From CBDCHC01 sp965277055 (GTDB lineage Bacteria; Pseudomonadota; Gammaproteobacteria; PS1; Pseudothioglobaceae), in contig OZ255703.1 of the NCBI GenBank assembly GCA_965277055.1, positions 930,001-994,000 on the forward strand: DNA of 64,000 nt, in the 5' to 3' direction. The notes beneath the pieces are model-generated. The model did no database searches, was not told the DNA's origin, and worked only from the letters and a program-made list of their open reading frames with translations. The first letter of the stretch is position 1. Every line of letters begins with the position of its first letter. Position numbers and translations under genes: made by a program. This document shows, one piece after another, positions 16,264 to 25,375 of this stretch.

Positions 16264-17016
16264 TTATTTTTGAGTATCTAGCCATGCGTGCACAGCATCA
16301 ATTAGATTTTGATCTTTATCAGTAAAGAAGTGATTTCCTTCTGCACTTGCTAATGTATATCCAGCATTATGCTTGGAAGCCTTTTGACGAGCTTCTCTAC
16401 TATTCATCACCCCATCAATATCTTCTGTTGCATACAAGTCAAATAAAGGAATAGAAATCTCAGGTAAGTAGTTTACTGAACCAAAGTTAGCACCTACTGC
16501 AACGTATTTATCAAAGGGGTTAGGCGTAGTTGCCAGATAGTGAGACACCATAGTTGTACCCAAACTATGTGCAACGATTAAATCAACTTCATATCCTTCT
16601 TTTTCTAGGTAGTCAGCGGCTACTGCGAGACGCTGAGCGCTAATAGGCAATAGCCCCATATATTCTTTACCCTCTATGCCGTTAGCTAATACTGGCATCT
16701 GAATAGAAAGTGTAGTGTATCCCTTAGTAGTGAGTGATACGCGTAGTGGGTTAATCACCCCTGCCCAATCTGGATGCACTCCAAGCCCATGTACTACAAC
16801 TGCTGCTTTGTTGCTATCAGTTTCGCTTTCAGTTAAGATTGCGGCAAACTCTGCGTCAGCACCTGCTATCATCAGCATATCTCCGTCCATAATAGAATCT
16901 TCAATTTGTTCTATCCAACGTTCTTCTTTACCATAGTCTGGCTCTGTAGCTGCAATAACGCTCCCCATAATAGTCGCTACCAAACAAACAATAAGCGTAT
17001 TTTTTGTGGTAATCAT
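16264..17016 (-). CDS. Exported alpha/beta-hydrolase (DUF3530-like)
   Basis: A 250-residue protein with an N-terminal signal peptide (hydrophobic residues 7-22, ending VIAATEP) and an alpha/beta-hydrolase fold. The oxyanion strand is VVVHGLGVHPDW, the nucleophile elbow is VAHSLGTTM (Ser), and a late His in EGNHFFTDK probably completes the triad with an Asp near YATEDIDG. The pattern resembles the DUF3530 group of gammaproteobacterial periplasmic hydrolases. The substrate is unknown. It lies 19 bp upstream of truB and may share its transcript. Confidence 0.7.
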   Translation of the reverse strand: MITTKNTLIVCLVATIMGSVIAATEPDYGKEERWIEQIEDSIMDGDMLMIAGADAEFAAILTESETDSNKAAVVVHGLGVHPDWAGVINPLRVSLTTKGYTTLSIQMPVLANGIEGKEYMGLLPISAQRLAVAADYLEKEGYEVDLIVAHSLGTTMVSHYLATTPNPFDKYVAVGANFGSVNYLPEISIPLFDLYATEDIDGVMNSREARQKASKHNAGYTLASAEGNHFFTDKDQNLIDAVHAWLDTQK

Positions 17017-17126
17017 ATTTCCTCCTATGTGTGTATTTTAAAATCAGTTATAATTGAACCACTATTACGATAATTATAAGAGAAATTAATCGTAGTTAGT
17101 ACTATTTTTCTATTTATATCTATATT

Positions 17127-17648
17127 GTGCAGTTTACTTTTTTACCTTCGCCTAATTATTCCCAACGCACTAGTGATGATATTTCTATGGTGGTAATCCA
17201 TCACATATCATTACCTCCCCATCAGTTTGGTGGTGACTACATTACTGACTTTTTTTTAAATCAGCTAGATATTGATACACATCCATATTTTCGTGAAATT
17301 GCTGATAGTAAGGTATCTGCGCATTTGCTTATAAAGCGTAGTGGTGAAGTCATTCAGTTTGTAGATTTTTCTCATAAGGCTTGGCATGCAGGTCGGTCGT
17401 ATTATGCAGGGATGCAAGACCTTAATAACTGCTCTATTGGCATAGAACTAGAAGGTGATGAACACACTGCATTTACTGATGCACAATATCTTGAATTAGA
17501 TAAGATATTAGAGTATTTAATCCAGCAATACCCGATAAAATACATTGTTGGTCATAGTGATATTGCCCCAAAACGCAAAACCGACCCAGGAACACAGTTT
17601 AGCTGGGAGCAATTACTGCACGGCACTATTATGACGCAGTATAGATAA
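17127..17648 (+). CDS. ampD: 1,6-anhydro-N-acetylmuramyl-L-alanine amidase
   Basis: A 173-residue cytoplasmic amidase_2 enzyme that removes peptides from anhydro-muropeptides during cell-wall recycling. Zinc-ligand segments are VVIHHISLP, the HAGRSYY region and VGHSDIAPKRKTDPG with the late His and Asp. The likely start is GTG at 17127; the next ATG would delete the first strand of the fold. It is followed 10 bp later by kdsC. Confidence 0.92.
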   Translation: MQFTFLPSPNYSQRTSDDISMVVIHHISLPPHQFGGDYITDFFLNQLDIDTHPYFREIADSKVSAHLLIKRSGEVIQFVDFSHKAWHAGRSYYAGMQDLNNCSIGIELEGDEHTAFTDAQYLELDKILEYLIQQYPIKYIVGHSDIAPKRKTDPGTQFSWEQLLHGTIMTQYR

Positions 17649-17658
17649 ATTATTTCAA

Positions 17659-18180
17659 ATGGATATTAGCTCAATTGCCCCCAATATTACATTACTCATC
17701 CTTGATGTTGATGGAGTAATGACTGATGGCGGTATTTACTTTAATGATAAAGGTGAAGAACTCAAGCGGTTTAACGCCTTAGACGGTCAGGGAATTAAAT
17801 TTGCTCAGGCTGATGGCATCAAAGTTGCTATTATTACCGCTCGGAAAAACCCCGCTGTGCTTCACCGCGCTGGGAATTTAGGTATTAGTCATGTACTTAC
17901 TAATAGAGCAGACAAATATACTGCTTTTTTAGAACTTTGTGACGAGCTGCATATTACTTCAAATGAAGTCGCCTACATTGGTGATGATGTGCTTGACTTA
18001 ACGGTGATGACTCGTATTGCTCTTCCTATTGCCGTAGCAAATGCCCACCCAGAGGTTAAACAACGTGCACTCTTTACTACCAATGCCTTGGGTGGACACG
18101 GAGCAATTCGTGAAGTGATAGACCTGTTGCTCAAAAATAGAGGGAGTTATGATGATATTATTGGAGTTTATCTCCCATGA
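17659..18180 (+). CDS. kdsC: 3-deoxy-D-manno-octulosonate 8-phosphate phosphatase
   Basis: A 173-residue HAD-family phosphatase in the Kdo branch of lipopolysaccharide synthesis. The nucleophile motif is LILDVDGVMTDGGIYF, motif II is ITARKNPAV, and motif IV is YIGDDVLDLTVM. The short, cap-less form is typical of KdsC tetramers. Its stop overlaps the orn start by 4 bases (ATGA), so the two are coupled. Confidence 0.93.
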   Translation: MDISSIAPNITLLILDVDGVMTDGGIYFNDKGEELKRFNALDGQGIKFAQADGIKVAIITARKNPAVLHRAGNLGISHVLTNRADKYTAFLELCDELHITSNEVAYIGDDVLDLTVMTRIALPIAVANAHPEVKQRALFTTNALGGHGAIREVIDLLLKNRGSYDDIIGVYLP

Positions 18181-18713
18181 ATGATACCAACCTGATTTGG
18201 CTTGATTTGGAAATGACTGGGCTAGACCCACTCACCGACCATATTATTGAAATTGCGCTTGTTGCTACCGATAAAAATCTTAAAATTTTAGATCAAACTG
18301 AGTCTATAGCGATTTACCAACCTCATGAAGTATTAGCACAGATGAATGAATGGTGTGTGGAACAGCACGGCACTTCTGGACTTACTGAGCGAGTAAAACA
18401 GAGTAATATTTCGCTCAAAGAAGCTGAAGAAATATCTCTTAAGTTTATGAAGCAGTGGGTACCAGAGTGTACTTCCCCGATGTGTGGCAATACTATTTGT
18501 CAAGATAGGAGATTTTTAGCACAGTACATGCCTTCACTGGAAGCATACTTTCATTATCGTCATATTGATGTCTCTACCTTTAAAGAGTTAGCAATGCGTT
18601 GGAGTCCTGATGTGCTAGCACCAAAGCATGAAAGTGCGCATTTGGCACTTAATGATGTAATGGATTCTATAAATGAATTACGTCATTATAGAACACACTT
18701 TATCCAAGAGTAG
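18177..18713 (+). CDS. orn: Oligoribonuclease
   Basis: A 178-residue DEDDh 3'-5' exonuclease that degrades 2-5 nt RNAs, including pGpG. Motif I is LIWLDLEMTGLDP, motif II is CGNTICQDRRFLAQYMP, and motif III is HLALNDVMDSINELRHYR. It starts within the end of kdsC and its 3' end overlaps the convergent permease gene by 14 bp. Confidence 0.95.
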   Translation: MNDTNLIWLDLEMTGLDPLTDHIIEIALVATDKNLKILDQTESIAIYQPHEVLAQMNEWCVEQHGTSGLTERVKQSNISLKEAEEISLKFMKQWVPECTSPMCGNTICQDRRFLAQYMPSLEAYFHYRHIDVSTFKELAMRWSPDVLAPKHESAHLALNDVMDSINELRHYRTHFIQE

Positions 18714-19791
18714 TTCTTCGTAGGAATATACTGCGTTTAGGAGGTTGCCACACTAGTATACTAGTTGCTAACATAGCTACTATAAGGTGCACAACATATA
18801 ACATTATTACGCTGACCTCACCTTGTTCAACCATGCCTTTTACTGACTTTAGTACACTAATATAGGCAATAAAAAACATCAGCGTATAGAGTAAGGAAAA
18901 GTTGTATTTTGCTCGTGGTTTTGATTTGCCAAAGTGGATAGCCAACACAGCAATAATAAAGATACTAATACTCATAGCCAGGCGCCAGCCAAGCTCTGCT
19001 TGAAATTTCGGATTTTTGCTATGGATAAGAGTAGTAGTAGGGGTTTCCTTTATGGTATTTGCCGCAGATATGCGATTATTTGCTGCTGTAAATACTTGCA
19101 TTTGCAGATTATCAAACTCGGCAATAGTACTCTCCTTGGCAATTAAGCCAGTGTAACGTTTCCCCCTTTCTAATTGAGCGAATACTTTGTTACTAGTATC
19201 ATGGGTACGTGAGATAGCATCAGACAAAATTAGTGTGTCATTTTTAGCATCATATAAAAATGTATTCCCAAGCCTATCAGCGCCCTTTGTCTGGCTACTG
19301 GTATACACGATAATACCCCCACCTTTGAAATTTTGAAAGGTATGTTGTTTGATAAAATTAAAATCTGTCGTATTGGCACTACTTATGAGAATATTTTGTT
19401 GTAACTGATTAAGTTGGGGTAATAGCATAGTCGAAAGTGCGAGGTTGATGATACTAACACTTATGAGTAAAGGTAAAAGTGAACGATATATTGATATATT
19501 GCCCATTCCTGCATTTTGCACCGCAGATATTTCAGAATCTTTATAGAGTTTATTAATAATAAGGGTAATTCCTAAACCAATAGCAAGGGTGATAATAATT
19601 GGCAATTCCGAGATACCTTTGATAACTACTAAACTTATAATATTGCTAATACTGAGATTTTGCTCACCACTTTGGCTTAATACAACTGCAAAGGCATTCC
19701 CTAGAATGATAAATAGAATCATAAAGACAATAGCACTCGCAACTAATAGTGTTTGTCTTCTGAGGTATGTGGCAATAATAGAAAATATCAT
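18700..19791 (-). CDS. LptF/LptG-type lipopolysaccharide export permease
   Basis: A 363-residue inner membrane protein with the YjgP/YjgQ layout: three hydrophobic segments at the N-terminus (about residues 13-120), a periplasmic beta-rich domain (about 130-265), and three segments at the C-terminus (about 275-350). It would form the permease of the LptBFG transporter that extracts LPS. LptF is somewhat more likely than LptG given the N-terminus (MIFSIIATYLRRQT), but I cannot separate them firmly. The usual lptF-lptG pair is not together here; only one copy is in the window. Confidence 0.8.
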   Translation of the reverse strand: MIFSIIATYLRRQTLLVASAIVFMILFIILGNAFAVVLSQSGEQNLSISNIISLVVIKGISELPIIITLAIGLGITLIINKLYKDSEISAVQNAGMGNISIYRSLLPLLISVSIINLALSTMLLPQLNQLQQNILISSANTTDFNFIKQHTFQNFKGGGIIVYTSSQTKGADRLGNTFLYDAKNDTLILSDAISRTHDTSNKVFAQLERGKRYTGLIAKESTIAEFDNLQMQVFTAANNRISAANTIKETPTTTLIHSKNPKFQAELGWRLAMSISIFIIAVLAIHFGKSKPRAKYNFSLLYTLMFFIAYISVLKSVKGMVEQGEVSVIMLYVVHLIVAMLATSILVWQPPKRSIFLRRTTLG

Positions 19792-19851
19792 ACTATCATT
19801 TTATAACAGAATGTGTAGTTAAAGATGAGGTAGAGCAATAATTGCGGATAT

Positions 19852-19874
19852 AAAAAAAGCCCATAATGGGCTTT
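19852..19874 (-). terminator. Rho-independent terminator after the outer membrane protein gene
   Basis: An 8-bp stem (AAAGCCCA with TGGGCTTT) and a 3-base loop. On the minus strand it is followed by seven T residues. It lies 24 bp beyond the stop of the minus-strand gene ending at 19898. Confidence 0.8.
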
Positions 19875-19897
19875 ATAATATGATATAAAAGTATGAA

Positions 19898-20368
19898 TTA
19901 AAACTGTTGTACAATATCAAAGAATCCTACTGACCCATCATCAGCGTATCTAGTATATGAAACTACAACACCTATCCCAGACTCTTGATCAAGAGTAAAT
20001 TTCACACCACCAGTACCATATGGCTGCACTCGTTCATCTATCTCATCATTGGTAACATATACTGCTATACCACCACCAATAAATGGAATATAAGAATCAT
20101 CTTCACTACCAAAATAGTAGTTACCACCAACTCCCGTGTATTTATAACTAATCTTAGATTCGGCTTTACCAAGGTCTGCATGGTGAATTTCTAGTGCTAT
20201 GTTGTCCGCTACTTGAAGACCCAATGCGATTTTGTATGCAGTATCATGATAATCGTTGGTAGTGCCAATACTACTTTCACCTGCACCTAGAGATAAGTAC
20301 CCATGAGCATGGATAGTAGAAACGAACCCAAAGAGTAAACCAAATGCAATTTTAGATACAGTATTCAT
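19898..20368 (-). CDS. Small outer membrane beta-barrel protein
   Basis: A 156-residue exported protein: a signal peptide (residues 1-22, ending IHAHGY) is followed by alternating polar/hydrophobic strands, such as YLSLGAGESSIG, NIALEIHHADLG, YKYTGVGGNYYFG and YIPFIGGGIAVY. The terminal residue is Phe (FFDIVQQF), the signature recognised by the BAM complex. The size suggests an eight-stranded barrel of the OmpA/OmpX/opacity type. It is monocistronic, with its own terminator. Specific function unknown. Confidence 0.75.
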   Translation of the reverse strand: MNTVSKIAFGLLFGFVSTIHAHGYLSLGAGESSIGTTNDYHDTAYKIALGLQVADNIALEIHHADLGKAESKISYKYTGVGGNYYFGSEDDSYIPFIGGGIAVYVTNDEIDERVQPYGTGGVKFTLDQESGIGVVVSYTRYADDGSVGFFDIVQQF

Positions 20369-20442
20369 AACGATTATATTTCAGATATAAAAATTGGTTG
20401 GATTATACCACAAAATACTTATGTGCAAGGAAATTAGCGAAA

Positions 20443-21696
20443 TTATTTCTTCATCGATTCAAAAAATTCATTGTTAGTTTTGGTGAACTTTAATTTATCA
20501 ATTAAGAATTCTGTTGCTTCAATCGTATCCATTGGGTGCAGGACTTGACGTAAAATCCACATTTTTTGTAGTTCATCAGGGTCGGTAATCAATTCTTCAC
20601 GGCGGGTGCCAGAACTTCTAATATCCACCGCAGGGAAAATACGTTTTTGGCTTAAGTTTCTGTCAAGATGGAGCTCCATATTACCAGTACCTTTAAATTC
20701 TTGATAGATGACTTCATCCATTTTAGAGCCAGTATCAATCAGAGCAGTTGCTAAAATGGTAATACTTCCCCCGTGTTCAATATTTCGTGCTGCACCAAAA
20801 AAACGTTTTGGGCGCTGCAGTGCGTTCGCATCTACACCACCAGTGAGTACCTTACCTGATGCTGGTGCGACCGTATTGTATGCTCTGGCAAGACGGGTAA
20901 TAGAGTCTAATAAAATTACCACATCTTTACCCATTTCTGCTCTACGTTTTGCTTTAGCAATGACAATTTCTGCAACTTGTACATGACGTTTTGCTGGTTC
21001 ATCAAAGGTTGAGGCAATGACTTCTCCGCGGACAGTACGCGCCATTTCTGTGACTTCTTCTGGACGCTCATCAATTAAGAGTACAATGAGTTCGCATTCA
21101 GGGTTATTATGAGTAATAGACGCTGCAATATGTTGCATAATCATCGTCTTACCCGCTTTTGGTGGAGCAACTAAGAGCCCACGTTGCCCTTTGCCAAATG
21201 GTGCTACTAAGTCAATGGTTCTAGAGGTAATATCTTCAGTGCCCCCATTGCCGATTTCTAGTTTTAAACGTTCATCAGGGTGAGTAGGGGTGAGTGATGA
21301 AAATGGAATGCGATTTCTAAGTTTTTCTGGGCTTTCTTCGTTTACTTCAAATAGTTTAACAATGGCAAAGTACTTTTCGCCTTTCTTTGGCGCACGAATT
21401 TTGCCAGAGACAAAATCTCCAGAGGTCAGGTTAAACCGTTTAATTTGATTCGGAGATACATAGATATCATTTGGCCCTGAGACATAGGAATCATCTCCTG
21501 AGCGCAAAAATCCATAGCCATCAACAATATCAAGCACCCCATCACCAATAACTTCTTCGTCATTTTCCGCTTTTGCTTTTAGAATTAAGAAAATCAGTGT
21601 TTGTTTATTGGCACGAGATAGGTTTTCACAGCCGAGCTCTTTAGCGAGCTCCATGAGTTCTTGAGGGTTTTGTGCAGTAAGTTCAGAAAGTTTCAT
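20443..21696 (-). CDS. rho: Transcription termination factor Rho
   Basis: A 417-residue hexameric RNA helicase that ends transcription. The N-terminal RNA-binding domain starts MKLSELTAQNPQELMELAKE and contains the cold-shock-like GYGFLRSGDDSYVSGPNDIY. The ATPase core has Walker A VAPPKAGKTMIMQ, Walker B VVILLDSITRLAR, and a late R-loop/Arg-finger region. Length is standard. It follows trxA with a 1-bp gap, a linkage common in Gammaproteobacteria. Confidence 0.97.
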   Translation of the reverse strand: MKLSELTAQNPQELMELAKELGCENLSRANKQTLIFLILKAKAENDEEVIGDGVLDIVDGYGFLRSGDDSYVSGPNDIYVSPNQIKRFNLTSGDFVSGKIRAPKKGEKYFAIVKLFEVNEESPEKLRNRIPFSSLTPTHPDERLKLEIGNGGTEDITSRTIDLVAPFGKGQRGLLVAPPKAGKTMIMQHIAASITHNNPECELIVLLIDERPEEVTEMARTVRGEVIASTFDEPAKRHVQVAEIVIAKAKRRAEMGKDVVILLDSITRLARAYNTVAPASGKVLTGGVDANALQRPKRFFGAARNIEHGGSITILATALIDTGSKMDEVIYQEFKGTGNMELHLDRNLSQKRIFPAVDIRSSGTRREELITDPDELQKMWILRQVLHPMDTIEATEFLIDKLKFTKTNNEFFESMKK

Positions 21697-21697
21697 A

Positions 21698-22024
21698 TTA
21701 AATATTAGTATCTAAAAATGCACTGAGTTCTGCTCTTGAGAGTGCACCCATTTTGGTAGCCTTAATTTCACCACCAACAAATAAAATCATGGTTGGAATA
21801 CCACGTACACCGTATTGTGCAGGTGATTCAGGATTATCATCAATATTAAGTTTGGCGATAGTAACTTTACCAAGATATTCATCTGCTAAGCCATCTAATA
21901 CCGGAGCAAGTGCTTTACACGGTCCGCACCACTCTGCCCAAAAATCAACTAATATTGCCCCTTCGTTTTGGAGTACTTCGTTTTCAAAGCTAGCATCTGT
22001 GAGTGTTATAATATGTTCGTTCAT
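21698..22024 (-). CDS. trxA: Thioredoxin
   Basis: A 108-residue cytosolic thioredoxin with the redox motif DFWAEWCGPCKALAP, the cis-proline loop RGIPTMILF and the buried Asp of ILVDFWAE. It reduces protein disulfides. It is encoded directly upstream of rho on the same strand. Confidence 0.96.
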   Translation of the reverse strand: MNEHIITLTDASFENEVLQNEGAILVDFWAEWCGPCKALAPVLDGLADEYLGKVTIAKLNIDDNPESPAQYGVRGIPTMILFVGGEIKATKMGALSRAELSAFLDTNI

Positions 22025-22169
22025 AAGTATATAGTGAAAGTAAAAAGAAAAAATTGTGGGAATAATCTTACCAGAGTGAAATGATAGAAGATTAGTGAGA
22101 AGTTAATATTGAGTTGTTATTATAGTATGTATTAAAGTGTTCTATCAATAATTACTTCAATTGTATTAT

Positions 22170-22190
22170 TTATGTACCTGCTGTACATAA
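22170..22190. promoter_or_regulatory. Inverted repeat, possible operator
   Basis: TTATGTAC and GTACATAA form perfect 8-bp arms around a 5-base spacer (CTGCT). No T-run follows on either strand, so it is not a terminator. Its position about 150 bp upstream of trxA and 230 bp upstream of cspA fits a transcription-factor site. The regulator is unknown. Confidence 0.3.
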
Positions 22191-22366
22191 TATTCGCCCA
22201 ATATGCTTGAAAAACTATAGGGTACAAATAGGTTGAAGTAACTATGAGAATGTTTAGTGATATGTTAGCCGAAATGCCAAACTGTACCAAACATTATTAC
22301 CAGTAAGATTACAAAATCTGTAATGTGATATTATACCAAAAAAATATGAATAAATCGTATTTTTGG

Positions 22367-22375
22367 TGCTATAAT
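22367..22375 (+). promoter_or_regulatory. Extended -10 promoter of cspA
   Basis: TGCTATAAT, an extended -10 element with perfect TATAAT, lies 47 bases upstream of the cspA ATG. No good -35 is seen, as expected for an extended -10 promoter. The predicted 5' leader is about 40 nt, much shorter than the E. coli cspA leader. Confidence 0.5.
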
Positions 22376-22422
22376 CAATTTGCAATCTAAAAAATTGTTT
22401 TTTAACTTTGGGGATAACACTA

Positions 22423-22629
22423 ATGGAAATTGGTACAGTAAAATGGTTTGATGCCAAAAAAGGGTTTGGCTTCATTAACCAAAATGAAAGCCAAGAGGAT
22501 ATCTTTGTTCATTTTCGTGAAATAAAGGTGGATGGCTTTAAAACATTAAAAGATGGTCAGCAAGTCGAATTTGAACTAGAAAACGGCGATAAAGGTAAGC
22601 AGGCACTCAATGTGCGACCTGCAAGCTAA
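22423..22629 (+). CDS. Cold-shock domain protein
   Basis: A 68-residue single cold-shock domain with the RNA-binding motifs GTVKWFDAKKGFGFI (RNP1) and DIFVHF (RNP2). It would act as an RNA chaperone or antiterminator. The ATG at 22423 follows a GGGGAT ribosome-binding site; an earlier in-frame start is not needed. The exact csp paralogue cannot be assigned from the sequence. Confidence 0.95.
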   Translation: MEIGTVKWFDAKKGFGFINQNESQEDIFVHFREIKVDGFKTLKDGQQVEFELENGDKGKQALNVRPAS

Positions 22630-22650
22630 GTGTAATCTGACTATTTGACA

Positions 22651-22686
22651 ATTATCATGAGTTGGTCATTACCTACTCATGATAAT
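22651..22686. terminator. Stem-loop between convergent cspA and aroE
   Basis: A perfect 12-bp stem (ATTATCATGAGT with ACTCATGATAAT) and a 12-base loop lies 21 bp after the cspA stop and 24 bp beyond the aroE stop. There is no T-run, so it may be a weak terminator or an mRNA 3'-end protecting structure. Confidence 0.4.
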
Positions 22687-22710
22687 AATTCATTAATACA
22701 TGAGTATTAA

Positions 22711-23553
22711 CTAGTTTTTTAGTTTAGTTTGTATCAACTCGCTCGTATCAAGATAGTCTGCTACACTCACCTTGCCCGCTATGATATCATCGGTAGAGAT
22801 AGTGTAGTGCCACAAGATAAAGCTACAAGCAGCTTGCTCTACTAGCATACCCCAGCCATCATATACATCCTGAGCATGGTGCGCTACTGCCCACTGCATA
22901 AACTCAGTTGTTTTGCCGTATGAGAGATCATAAAATACTGCTCCTCGAGCACACTCTGGTGCAATATCAGGGACTTGCCCACCTAAACCCACACTTGTTG
23001 TATTAATTATAATATCTACAGGTGCACCTTTAATCTTCTCTAAACCAAACCCACAGGTTTTTCCCAGATGGGCAAAATCTTGTGCAAGTGCTCTTGCCTT
23101 TTCTGTGGTGCGATTGGCAATCATAATACACTTGGGTTGGTGTGCCAGGAGTGCGGGAATAATACCACGAGATGCACCACCTGCACCAATAATAAGAATC
23201 ACTTTATCAGTAATTTCAATTTGTTTATTATGGACTAGGTCATTACATAGCCCAATGCCATCAGTGTTATCTCCAAAGATTGTATCTTCTGAGAAGAATA
23301 AGGTATTTACTGCACCACTTTGCTGGGCAGAACGTGATAACTGCGTGGCACACCCATAGGCATCAACCTTAAAGGGCACGGTTACATTAATACCCCGATA
23401 TGTTTGCTTAAGAGCAGGTAATGCAGTATTAAACTCTTCAATACGCACTTTTTCATAGTCAATTTGTGCGTCAATTTGCTGAGCGAAATGTATATGAATA
23501 CGCGGTGATAGCGAATGTGCAATGGGGTTACCTATGACTGCAAAGCGATGCAT
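22711..23553 (-). CDS. aroE: Shikimate dehydrogenase
   Basis: A 280-residue NADPH-dependent enzyme that reduces 3-dehydroshikimate in aromatic amino acid synthesis. The substrate site shows NPIAHSLSPRIH near the N-terminus, the catalytic Lys in GINVTVPFKVDA and the Asp in GDNTDGIGL. The Rossmann motif is LIIGAGGASRGI, followed by ANRTTEKA. It follows the RNase E gene by 4 bp on the same strand. Confidence 0.95.
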   Translation of the reverse strand: MHRFAVIGNPIAHSLSPRIHIHFAQQIDAQIDYEKVRIEEFNTALPALKQTYRGINVTVPFKVDAYGCATQLSRSAQQSGAVNTLFFSEDTIFGDNTDGIGLCNDLVHNKQIEITDKVILIIGAGGASRGIIPALLAHQPKCIMIANRTTEKARALAQDFAHLGKTCGFGLEKIKGAPVDIIINTTSVGLGGQVPDIAPECARGAVFYDLSYGKTTEFMQWAVAHHAQDVYDGWGMLVEQAACSFILWHYTISTDDIIAGKVSVADYLDTSELIQTKLKN

Positions 23554-23557
23554 AGGA

Positions 23558-25375
23558 TTACTCCGGTTTTTGCTGTTTTGGCTGAGCTTGAGACTTAGAT
23601 TTCGCTTGATTCATGGGTTTTCTCCCATTTGACTTACGTGCTCCACCACTTGCATTTTGTTTATTGTTATATCTGCGTTTTTTCTTGTATGAGGCTTTTT
23701 TAGCAACTTTATTAGTGGTTTTTGGCTTACTAAAGAATGTTCTAATGCTATCAAATACGCTATGTTTTTGTACTGGCTTAGGAGTACTTGGCATAGTGGA
23801 ATTAATAATAGCTGTTTCAGGCACAGTGAGTAAGCCATTATCGGCAAGTGTAGTTTTGGTTTTTTTAATTTTGCTATAACTTCTTTGCTTATTATTTACT
23901 GTAGTTTTGTAGCTAATATTGAGTTCGCCAAAATGCATATAACTATTTGGTAGAAGTACAATGCTTAGGTCATGCTTATCTTCTAGTGCATTAATATTCT
24001 CTCTTTTTTCATTGAGAATGTAGGTAATAACTTCTACACTAGATTGCACCGTAATTTGCTTGAGGTCTTTTTTATTAGTACATGATTTAGTCACTTTACG
24101 CAGAACTTCTAGAGCAAAAGAGACTGTATTTGGCATCGTGCCACGACCACCACAGGTTGGACAGACTTTTTCTACACTTTCAATCACTGAGTTCATAATG
24201 CGTTGACGCGACATTTCTAATAAGCCAAAGTTAGAAATATCTCCAATTTGAATACGTGCTTTATCATTAGCAGTGTGTTGCTTCATGGCATTGATAATAG
24301 CTCTTTTATGCTCTTCAGTGCTCATATCAATAAAGTCTATAACAATGAGTCCACCAATATCACGTAGTTGTAATTGCTTGGCTATTTCTTTAGCTGCAGA
24401 GAGATTAGAGTTATAGGCAGTATCTTCGATATTTGCTCCTTTGTTTGATTTAGCAGAGTTAATATCAATAGCAGTGAGTGCCTCAGTAGTGTCAAACACA
24501 ATAGTAGCACCAGTACTCAGTTGCACTTCACGCTTGAAAATATCACTCGCTTGCTTTTCAATACCAAAATGATCAAATAAAGAATGATTTGAGTCATCAA
24601 AGAATTTAATTTTATCAAGGTAGTGTGGTACTACCATGCGGACAAACTCATACGCTTGATTGAAGTCTTCTTTGTTATCGAGTACGAAACTATCGGTATA
24701 ATCTCGTAAGTAATCTCGGATAGTTCTGACTATAATATTACTTTCTTGATACAGTAAGCACGGAGCCTTGTGCGAACTGCAAGCATCTTTAATAGCATTC
24801 CATAATTCATTGAGATAATCTACCTCCCATTGCAACTCTTCGGTAGATTTACCAGACCCAGCGGTGCGAATAATAATACCTGAGTCATTTGGAATAGTAA
24901 GTTTATCAAGCGTGTCTTTGATAGAGAATCTATCTTTACCAGTAATTTGGCGTGAAATACCAGAGACTTTATCGCTAATCGGGTTAAAAATCATATACAT
25001 CCCAGCAATGTTGATGTTGGTTGTAAGAGCAGCACCTTTGTTGCCACGCTCTTCTTTTTCAATCTGGACTATAATCTCCTGTCCTTCTTTTAATACTTCA
25101 TTAATGCGCAATGATTCTGTATTTTCAGATGTAACTTTTGATTTAAGGTAGCTACTTACTTCTTTAAAGGGAAGGAATCCTTGTTTTTCTTTGCCATAGT
25201 TGACAAAGGCAGCTTCAAGCGAGCTTTCAATACGCGAGATTTTGCCGTAGTAAATATTTCCTTTGGTTTTGTAGTTGAGACTACTTTCTATATTGAGGTT
25301 AACAAGATTGTTGTCTTTGACAATACCAATTCTGACTTCTTCTTTGTGTTTAGAATTGATTAATACGTGGTTCAT
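23558..25375 (-). CDS. rne: Ribonuclease E (short form)
   Basis: A 605-residue RNase E/G family endonuclease. The S1 domain lies near residues 35-125, and the DNase I-like catalytic part has VFDTTEALTAIDINSAKS and GGLIVIDFIDM, which carry the metal-binding Asp residues. The Zn-link CPTCGGRGT closes the core. After about residue 500 comes a basic, low-complexity tail of roughly 100 residues (KKASYKKKRRYNNKQN), far shorter than the E. coli degradosome scaffold. RNase G is the alternative, but the N-terminus and tail favour RNase E. A long upstream gap could hold a regulatory leader. Confidence 0.88.
   Translation of the reverse strand: MNHVLINSKHKEEVRIGIVKDNNLVNLNIESSLNYKTKGNIYYGKISRIESSLEAAFVNYGKEKQGFLPFKEVSSYLKSKVTSENTESLRINEVLKEGQEIIVQIEKEERGNKGAALTTNINIAGMYMIFNPISDKVSGISRQITGKDRFSIKDTLDKLTIPNDSGIIIRTAGSGKSTEELQWEVDYLNELWNAIKDACSSHKAPCLLYQESNIIVRTIRDYLRDYTDSFVLDNKEDFNQAYEFVRMVVPHYLDKIKFFDDSNHSLFDHFGIEKQASDIFKREVQLSTGATIVFDTTEALTAIDINSAKSNKGANIEDTAYNSNLSAAKEIAKQLQLRDIGGLIVIDFIDMSTEEHKRAIINAMKQHTANDKARIQIGDISNFGLLEMSRQRIMNSVIESVEKVCPTCGGRGTMPNTVSFALEVLRKVTKSCTNKKDLKQITVQSSVEVITYILNEKRENINALEDKHDLSIVLLPNSYMHFGELNISYKTTVNNKQRSYSKIKKTKTTLADNGLLTVPETAIINSTMPSTPKPVQKHSVFDSIRTFFSKPKTTNKVAKKASYKKKRRYNNKQNASGGARKSNGRKPMNQAKSKSQAQPKQQKPE

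Larger units (their letters stand above)
22025..22422. other. 398-bp divergent intergenic region between trxA and cspA
   Basis: A very AT-rich stretch with no convincing gene; a minus-strand frame of 73 codons here overlaps cspA and is judged a shadow. It must hold the promoters for trxA-rho and cspA. It contains an 8-bp inverted repeat near its middle and an extended -10 element close to cspA, listed separately. Confidence 0.6.
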
